DNA from: Oscillospiraceae bacterium
Lineage (GTDB): Bacteria; Bacillota; Clostridia; UBA1381
Direction of reading: 5' to 3'
NCBI GenBank assembly: GCA_015068545.1
Contig: SVKH01000005.1
Coordinates: 1-25,600, forward strand
Length of the DNA: 25,600 nt
Positions 20,936-25,600 of this stretch are shown piece by piece. Every line of letters starts with the position of its first letter. Position 1 is the stretch's first letter. The translations under genes were made by a program, and so were the position numbers. Below the pieces are notes generated by a model. It ran no database searches, was not told the origin of the DNA, and saw nothing but the letters and a program-made list of their open reading frames with translations.

Positions 20936-23528
20936 ACCAGCTCTCTCCTTCCGACATATCTACCACAAGAGGTACCGAAAGTGTAACTGCTTTTTCCATT
21001 TCCTCCGAAAGGATTTTCGATACAGCCTCTACCTCTTCCCGCGGCGACTCTATTATCAGTTCGTCATGAACTTGCAGAATAAGCTTTGCCCCAAAGCCGC
21101 CATCCTTCAGCTTTTTATAAATTCTTACCATGGCAAGCTTTATAATATCTGCCGCACTACCCTGAATAGGAGTATTTAGAGCCACACGCTCGCCAAAAGA
21201 TCTTGTCTGAAAATTTGATGAGGTTATTTCCGGTACATAGCGGATTCTGTTCATCATAGTAGTAACATATCCCTTTTCTTTGGCATCGGCTTTTATGTTT
21301 TCCATATATTCCCGAACTCCGTTGTACTTTTGAAGATAGCTTTCGATATATGCCTTTGCCTGCTTTACCGAAATCTTTAAGTCCTGAGAAAGCGAGTATT
21401 CTCCTATACCGTAAACTATACCAAAATTCACCGCCTTTGCACTGCTTCTCTGCTCCTTGGTTACCTCACTTTGGGGTATTCCCAGTACCTGAGATGCTGT
21501 AACGCTGTGAATGTCCTCGTTATTTTTAAACGCATTTATCATGGTTTCATCCTTGGCAATATGCGCAAGAACTCTAAGCTCAATTTGAGAGTAGTCAGCA
21601 TCAATCAGTACACATCCAGGCTTTGCTACAAACATTTTCCTTATTTGACTACCCAACTCGGTACGGGTAGGAATGTTCTGCATATTTGGCTCGGTGGAGC
21701 TGATTCTGCCGGTTACTGTCACAGTCTGGTTGAATACAGAATGTATTCTGCCTGTGTTGGGGTTTATTACCGCCATCAATCCATCACAGTAAGTGCTTTT
21801 TAGTTTTGCCAAACTGCGATATTCCAGAATTTCCTCCACAATACTGTGCTCGCCCTTTAGCTTTTCCAGCACTTCTGCATTGGTAGAGTAGCCGGTTTTT
21901 GTTTTCTTTACCGACTTTAATCCCAGTTTTTCAAAGAGAATTTCGCCCAGTTGCTTTGGTGAATTTATATTAAACTCTCCACCGGCATGGGCATAAATGC
22001 TGTCGGTAAGAGATTCTATTCTTTCCTTTAAATATTCCGAAAAAGCCGATAATTGCTTTTGGTCAATCAGGATTCCTTGCTTTTGCATACCGGCAAGAAC
22101 CTCTATAAGCGGAAGCTCTACGTCCTGATATAGCGACTCCTGTCCCTTTTCCTTTAGCTTCTCACAGGTTATGCGGTGGATTGGCATTACGGAAAGTGCC
22201 TTTTTTGCCAAAATTTCTCCGCTATCACCAAAAAGCGACACCTGTTTTTCCGCTTCAAATTCATATCCCAGATATTCCATTGCCAAAGTCTCCTGAGAAT
22301 ATGACGGTCTTGCAGGATTGACTAAATATGCACTTATGGCAATGTCTCCGGCTATGCCTTCAATTTTGTTATTCACCAAGGTATCCTTTACATCTGCGCA
22401 ATACTTTTTTACCGACTTATCTGCAAGAAATTCTTCAAATTCCGCCCGGAAGCTTTCATCCGGAAAAATGCTTGCGCCGATTCTTTCTACCGCCATTCCG
22501 CAGGCAGATATTTTTCCGTCATACAGCTCGAAAACGCAGGACACCTCTCCCAGTTCCTTTGCACTTTTTGCAAACTTTAAAAACTCTTCCTTGGTGTCTA
22601 TTACAAGGGTTTTTGTACCGGACAGGAAATCCACCGATGGCTTGATTTCGCTCTTTTTCACTCCCATTCGGGTGATCAGCTTATTTAAATCAAGCTTTTT
22701 CAATGCCTCATAAAGTCCTTCATTTTCCGAAAAATCAGAAAGTGTACTGCTTTCAAACTCAAACGCTATCGGCACATTTTTGTCTATTGTGGCAAGAGTT
22801 TTTGATAAGAATGCCATATCCTTGCCTGCTTCCAGCTTTTTTAGAGTTCCTGCTGTAATGCCAAATGTGTCTATATTTTCGTACAGATTTTCTATTGATT
22901 TCGCTTTGGAAATAAGGCTGAGTGCTGTTTTTTCGCCAATACCGGCAACTCCGGGGATATTGTCTGATGTATCTCCCATTAGCCCTTTTACGTCAATAAA
23001 CTGGGTAGGAGTAACACCGTATTTTTCCATAACACCGTCTTCGTCAATGCTTTCGGTTTCGGTCACACCTGATTTTGTTACAGTCAGCAGTACCTTTGTG
23101 CTTTTAGAGGCAAGCTGCAGGTCATCCTTGTCGCCTGTGGCAATCAGACACTCCACTTCGTTTTTTTCACAAATTTGCGAAATGGTACCTATTATGTCAT
23201 CGGCTTCAAACCCTTCCTGCTCCAATATGCGTATATTCATTTTTCGCAATATCTCTTTGCAGATTGGCATTTGTTCCCTGAGTCCATCGGGCATTGGTTT
23301 TCTCTGTGCCTTGTAGTCTGCAAACATTTTGTGACGGAAAGTGGGCGCTTTTAGGTCGAATGCCGCACAAATATAGTCCGGTTTGAAGTCATCTATCAGC
23401 TTCATCAGCGTCATAAAAAAACCGTACACCGCATTTGTGGGCGTTCCGTCACTGCTGGAAAGAAACCGCACTCCGTAAAATGCACGGTTTATTAAACTAT
23501 TGGAATCTATAATAAGAAGTTTTTTCAT
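20922..23528 (-). CDS. polA: DNA polymerase I
   Basis: This 868-residue protein has the normal PolA length. Residues 1-290 are the 5'-3' exonuclease/flap domain (LLIDSNSLINRAFYG, EADDIIGTI, TGDKDDLQL, VKGLMGDTSDNIPGVAGIGEKTA). Residues about 310-480 correspond to the 3'-5' exonuclease domain but lack the DxE metal motif (FELYDG stands at that place), so proofreading is probably lost, as in Bacillus PolA. The polymerase domain carries motif A DADYSQIELR, motif B RSSAKAVNFGIVYGIG and motif C QVHDELIIE. It processes Okazaki fragments and fills repair gaps. AAGGAG lies 9 bases before the ATG. Upstream is a tandem repeat array; no clear promoter is seen. Confidence 0.97.
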   Translation of the reverse strand: MKKLLIIDSNSLINRAFYGVRFLSSSDGTPTNAVYGFFMTLMKLIDDFKPDYICAAFDLKAPTFRHKMFADYKAQRKPMPDGLREQMPICKEILRKMNIRILEQEGFEADDIIGTISQICEKNEVECLIATGDKDDLQLASKSTKVLLTVTKSGVTETESIDEDGVMEKYGVTPTQFIDVKGLMGDTSDNIPGVAGIGEKTALSLISKAKSIENLYENIDTFGITAGTLKKLEAGKDMAFLSKTLATIDKNVPIAFEFESSTLSDFSENEGLYEALKKLDLNKLITRMGVKKSEIKPSVDFLSGTKTLVIDTKEEFLKFAKSAKELGEVSCVFELYDGKISACGMAVERIGASIFPDESFRAEFEEFLADKSVKKYCADVKDTLVNNKIEGIAGDIAISAYLVNPARPSYSQETLAMEYLGYEFEAEKQVSLFGDSGEILAKKALSVMPIHRITCEKLKEKGQESLYQDVELPLIEVLAGMQKQGILIDQKQLSAFSEYLKERIESLTDSIYAHAGGEFNINSPKQLGEILFEKLGLKSVKKTKTGYSTNAEVLEKLKGEHSIVEEILEYRSLAKLKSTYCDGLMAVINPNTGRIHSVFNQTVTVTGRISSTEPNMQNIPTRTELGSQIRKMFVAKPGCVLIDADYSQIELRVLAHIAKDETMINAFKNNEDIHSVTASQVLGIPQSEVTKEQRSSAKAVNFGIVYGIGEYSLSQDLKISVKQAKAYIESYLQKYNGVREYMENIKADAKEKGYVTTMMNRIRYVPEITSSNFQTRSFGERVALNTPIQGSAADIIKLAMVRIYKKLKDGGFGAKLILQVHDELIIESPREEVEAVSKILSEEMEKAVTLSVPLVVDMSEGESWYDAK

Positions 23529-23621
23529 ACACTACTTCTCCTTTTATACTTATGTAAGCCATGATTTCCCCTGTCTTCTGGGTTTAATAAAACTACCCTC
23601 AGTAACCTTTAAATCGACACC

Positions 23622-24066
23622 GTACGTTGGTACTGTCCCGAGCAAAAGATGCTGTATGGGAATTTTAGCCTTCCGGCGTGATAAAATTTTTCACATTGGT
23701 GCTTTGATGCGAGCGGTGCTGTACGTTGGTACCGCCCCGAGCAAAAGATGCTATATGGAAATTTTAGCCTTCCGACGAGATAAAATTTTTCACATTGGTG
23801 CTTTGACGCGAGTGGTGCTGTACGTTGGTACTACCCCGAGAAAAATGCTGTATGGAAATTTTAGCCTTCCGACGAGGTAAAATTTTTCACATTGGTGCTT
23901 TGATGCGAGTGGTGCTGTACATTGGTACTGCCCCGAGCAAAAGATGCTGTACGGAAATTTTAGTCTTCCGACGAGATAAAATTTTTCACATTGGTGCTTT
24001 GATGCGAGCGGTGCTGTACGTTGGTACCGCCCCGAGCAAAAAGTGCCGATGTGGGAAATTTTAGCC
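23622..24066. repeat. Tandem array of about 4.5 copies of a 99-bp unit
   Basis: Unit starts (GTACRTTGGTAC) fall at 23622, 23721, 23820, 23917 and 24016, a spacing of 99, 99, 97 and 99 bases. The last unit breaks off near 24066, six bases before the ung stop codon. The units share GTGCTGTACGTTGGTAC, CCCCGAG...ATGCTGTA, AAATTTTAGCCTTCCGACGA and TAAAATTTTTCACATTGG with scattered substitutions. Each holds two potential hairpins: GCGGTGCTG with TTGGTACCGC around TACGT, and AAATTTTA with TAAAATTT. The array fills almost the whole ung-polA spacer. The 60-90 bases next to polA hold only its ribosome site. It is not a CRISPR array, because there are no unique spacers. Confidence 0.92.
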
Positions 24067-24071
24067 GTCGG

Positions 24072-24740
24072 CTACTCTATTTGCCAGTCGATTGGTTCTT
24101 TATTCATCGCCAGTAAGATGTTGTTTACCTTTTTGAAATGTCCGCATCCCATAAATCCGCGGGTTGCTGACAACGGACTTGGGTGAGCCGCAGTCAAGAT
24201 TATATGCTGCGGATTTGTTATAAGCTCCTGCTTTCTTTTTGCATCATTACCCCACAGGAGAAAAATCACAGGCTGACTTCTTTCGTTCAATAGGGAGACA
24301 ATTCTGTCTGTAACCTTTTCCCAGCCCTTGTTCTTGTGGGAATTTGCCAATCCATCACGAACGGTTAGCGCCGAATTTAACAAAAGAACCCCTTGGTTTG
24401 CCCATTTTTCAAGACAGCCATGATCCGGTATAGTAAGTCCCAGTTCATCTTGGAGTTCCTTGTACATATTTTTAAGCGAAGGCGGAATGTCCACTCCCTT
24501 TTTTACCGAAAAGGCAAGACCGTGAGCCTGATTATCGCCATGGTACGGATCCTGTCCGAAGATTACCGCCTTGGTATCTTCATAGCTTGTATGCTTTAGT
24601 GCATTGAAGATATCCTCTCTGTCGGGATGGATTTTGTAATTTTTATACTCATCATCCACAAACTCCATAAGCTCCTTAAAGTAAGGCTTGGAAAATTCGT
24701 CCCCAAGAAGCTCATCCCATCTATTTCCAATTTGTATCAT
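24072..24740 (-). CDS. ung: Uracil-DNA glycosylase (family 1)
   Basis: At 222 residues this is the standard family-1 length. The water-activating motif is GQDPYHG with catalytic Asp64, the uracil-binding stretch is LLLNSALTVRDG with Asn122 in it, and the minor-groove loop HPSPLSA has His186. It removes uracil from DNA created by cytosine deamination or dUMP misincorporation, starting base excision repair, and the gap could be filled by PolA encoded downstream. AGAGGA lies about 8 bases before the ATG. The upstream dehydrogenase gene ends 16 bp away, suggesting one transcript. Confidence 0.97.
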   Translation of the reverse strand: MIQIGNRWDELLGDEFSKPYFKELMEFVDDEYKNYKIHPDREDIFNALKHTSYEDTKAVIFGQDPYHGDNQAHGLAFSVKKGVDIPPSLKNMYKELQDELGLTIPDHGCLEKWANQGVLLLNSALTVRDGLANSHKNKGWEKVTDRIVSLLNERSQPVIFLLWGNDAKRKQELITNPQHIILTAAHPSPLSATRGFMGCGHFKKVNNILLAMNKEPIDWQIE

Positions 24741-24756
24741 TGTTTATTCCTCTTAA

Positions 24757-25515
24757 TTATTCTCGTTTTAGTCCCTGAAACTTATAGGCGGCTGCGGCTA
24801 AGGCGCTATCCGGCAAAAACCTTGTCAAAAATCTGCCGATTTTTACTATAACACCCGGCACTATAACAGTTTTCCCCTTCATAAGTCCTTCCACCGCAAT
24901 TTCTGCCACTTTTTCGCAGTCCATGCCTACCATAGCAAACTGACCGCCTGCTACTGCATTAAACTCGGTTTTTACCGGTCCCGGACAAAGAGCAGAAACG
25001 GTAACACTACTTCCTGCTTTTTTTAGCTCCTTTGCCACTCCTCGGGTATGATTTAAAACATACGCCTTAGTTCCGTAATATGTGCTTATAAACGGGCCTG
25101 CCGGCAAGAACCCTGCGGCAGATGCTACATTCAGTATTTTGCCCTTATTCTTTCGCTTAAATTCCAAAAGAAACAGTTTCATGAGAATATGCAGACTTTT
25201 TACATTCAAATCTATCATTTTAAGCTCGGTATCAAGCTGAGTATCGCAAAACTCGCCAAAGAGTCCGAAGCCTGCGTTATTTACCAAGATTTCCACATCC
25301 TTGCTTTTGCAGCGTTCAAACAGGGAATAGCAGTTTTCACTTATGGAAAGATCCATAGTTACTATTTCCACATTTGTACTTAGCATAGCGGAAAGCTCCT
25401 CTAGTTTTTCTCCTCTTCGCGCCACAAGTACAAGATCATATCCCTTGGTAGACAGAATCTTTGCAATATCTCTGCCTATACCGGAACTTGCTCCGGTAAC
25501 AACAGCCCATGCCAT
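24757..25515 (-). CDS. Short-chain dehydrogenase/reductase
   Basis: This 252-residue protein is a classical SDR. The cofactor-binding TGASSGIG is at 7-14, VARR (a basic pair suggesting NADP preference) at 31-34, and NNAG at 79-82. The catalytic triad is formed by Ser132, Tyr146 and Lys150 in STYYGTK, and CPGPVKTEF follows. It resembles the YqjQ/DltE-like group of broad-specificity oxidoreductases with a hydrophobic C-terminal segment (IVPGVIVKIGRFLTRFLP) that may sit at the membrane. The substrate cannot be told from sequence. It lies 16 bp upstream of ung. Confidence 0.92.
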   Translation of the reverse strand: MAWAVVTGASSGIGRDIAKILSTKGYDLVLVARRGEKLEELSAMLSTNVEIVTMDLSISENCYSLFERCKSKDVEILVNNAGFGLFGEFCDTQLDTELKMIDLNVKSLHILMKLFLLEFKRKNKGKILNVASAAGFLPAGPFISTYYGTKAYVLNHTRGVAKELKKAGSSVTVSALCPGPVKTEFNAVAGGQFAMVGMDCEKVAEIAVEGLMKGKTVIVPGVIVKIGRFLTRFLPDSALAAAAYKFQGLKRE

Positions 25516-25533
25516 ATTCTCACATCCTTTTGA

Positions 25534-25600
25534 TTATTTTGACATTTCGTTATACGCCATTATTGCCGCTTCTTCGCTGATGTTACAGCCCATTTTGTAT
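25534..25600 (-). CDS. C-terminal end of an unidentified protein (5' part outside the window)
   Basis: The minus strand is open from the window edge to a TAA at 25534-25536, ending in KMGCNISEEAAIMAYNEMSK. The stop lies 18 bp before the dehydrogenase start, in the spacing expected for an operon. Too little is present to identify it, and chance openness over 21 codons cannot be excluded. Confidence 0.45.
   Translation of the reverse strand, partial: YKMGCNISEEAAIMAYNEMSK

Noticed and set aside
23529..23620. Promoter for polA
   Set aside because: A TATAAA-like -10 exists near the ribosome site, but no -35 lies at a suitable distance, so I did not annotate it.
23500..24064. Plus-strand frames with 33-residue repeats in the ung-polA spacer
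   Set aside because: They follow from a stop-free 99-bp tandem unit, have no ribosome site or promoter, and the 97-bp unit breaks the frame.
23622..24066. Possible CRISPR array
   Set aside because: The whole 99-bp unit is repeated, without short repeats separated by unique spacers, and no cas gene is present.

Overview
The window looks like a chromosomal segment of a spore-forming, low-to-moderate GC member of the Clostridia, possibly an Oscillospiraceae/Ruminococcaceae-type lineage. The evidence is spo0A and spoIVB, a small Firmicutes-type arrangement of SRP RNA, dnaX, ebfC and recR, an rpsU-yqeY pair, strong AGGAGG-type ribosome sites, and TTGACA/TATAAT promoters, many with an extended -10. 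The family placement is inference from gene content only. Almost everything is core housekeeping; no prophage, CRISPR array or defence island is visible.

Layout. 1-1357 (minus): a site-2-protease-like M50 membrane peptidase followed by scpA (3' end outside the window). 1518-3086 (plus): two paralogous six-helix membrane proteins of unknown function behind their own promoter. 3111-6442 (minus): the sporulation pair spoIVB and spo0A, split by a REP-associated (RAYT/IS200-like) transposase flanked by inverted pairs of an 18-bp repeat. 6552-11839 (plus): pcrA helicase, then SRP RNA, dnaX, ebfC and recR (replication and repair). 12086-14066 (minus): a Wzz-like modulator and BY-kinase pair for polysaccharide export; the kinase has a remarkable Tyr-Gly tail. 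14107-16086 (plus): nth and hinT, then rpsU-yqeY behind a near-consensus promoter, then tRNA-Thr(CGT). 16156-16797 (minus): RNase H with a viroplasmin-type N-terminal domain. 16971-18644 (minus): two paralogous single-span membrane proteins with repeated helical modules and acidic tails. 18917-25600 (minus): uppP, a membrane-anchored lytic transglycosylase, coaE, polA, a 99-bp tandem repeat array, ung, a short-chain dehydrogenase, and the tail of an unidentified gene.

How the genes connect. PcrA, DnaX, EbfC, RecR, Nth, RNase H, PolA and Ung form a dense set of DNA replication and repair functions. SpoIVB and Spo0A are sporulation regulators. UppP, the lytic transglycosylase and the BY-kinase/Wzz pair serve the envelope.

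The observations most worth a second look are: two genes (spoIVB and the lytic transglycosylase) whose only well-placed start codon appears to be ATC in near-identical contexts; the REPtron-like element inside the normally adjacent spoIVB-spo0A pair; the 99-bp tandem array, whose units can fold as plus-strand RNA with substitutions that keep pairing; and the two pairs of uncharacterised paralogous membrane proteins.
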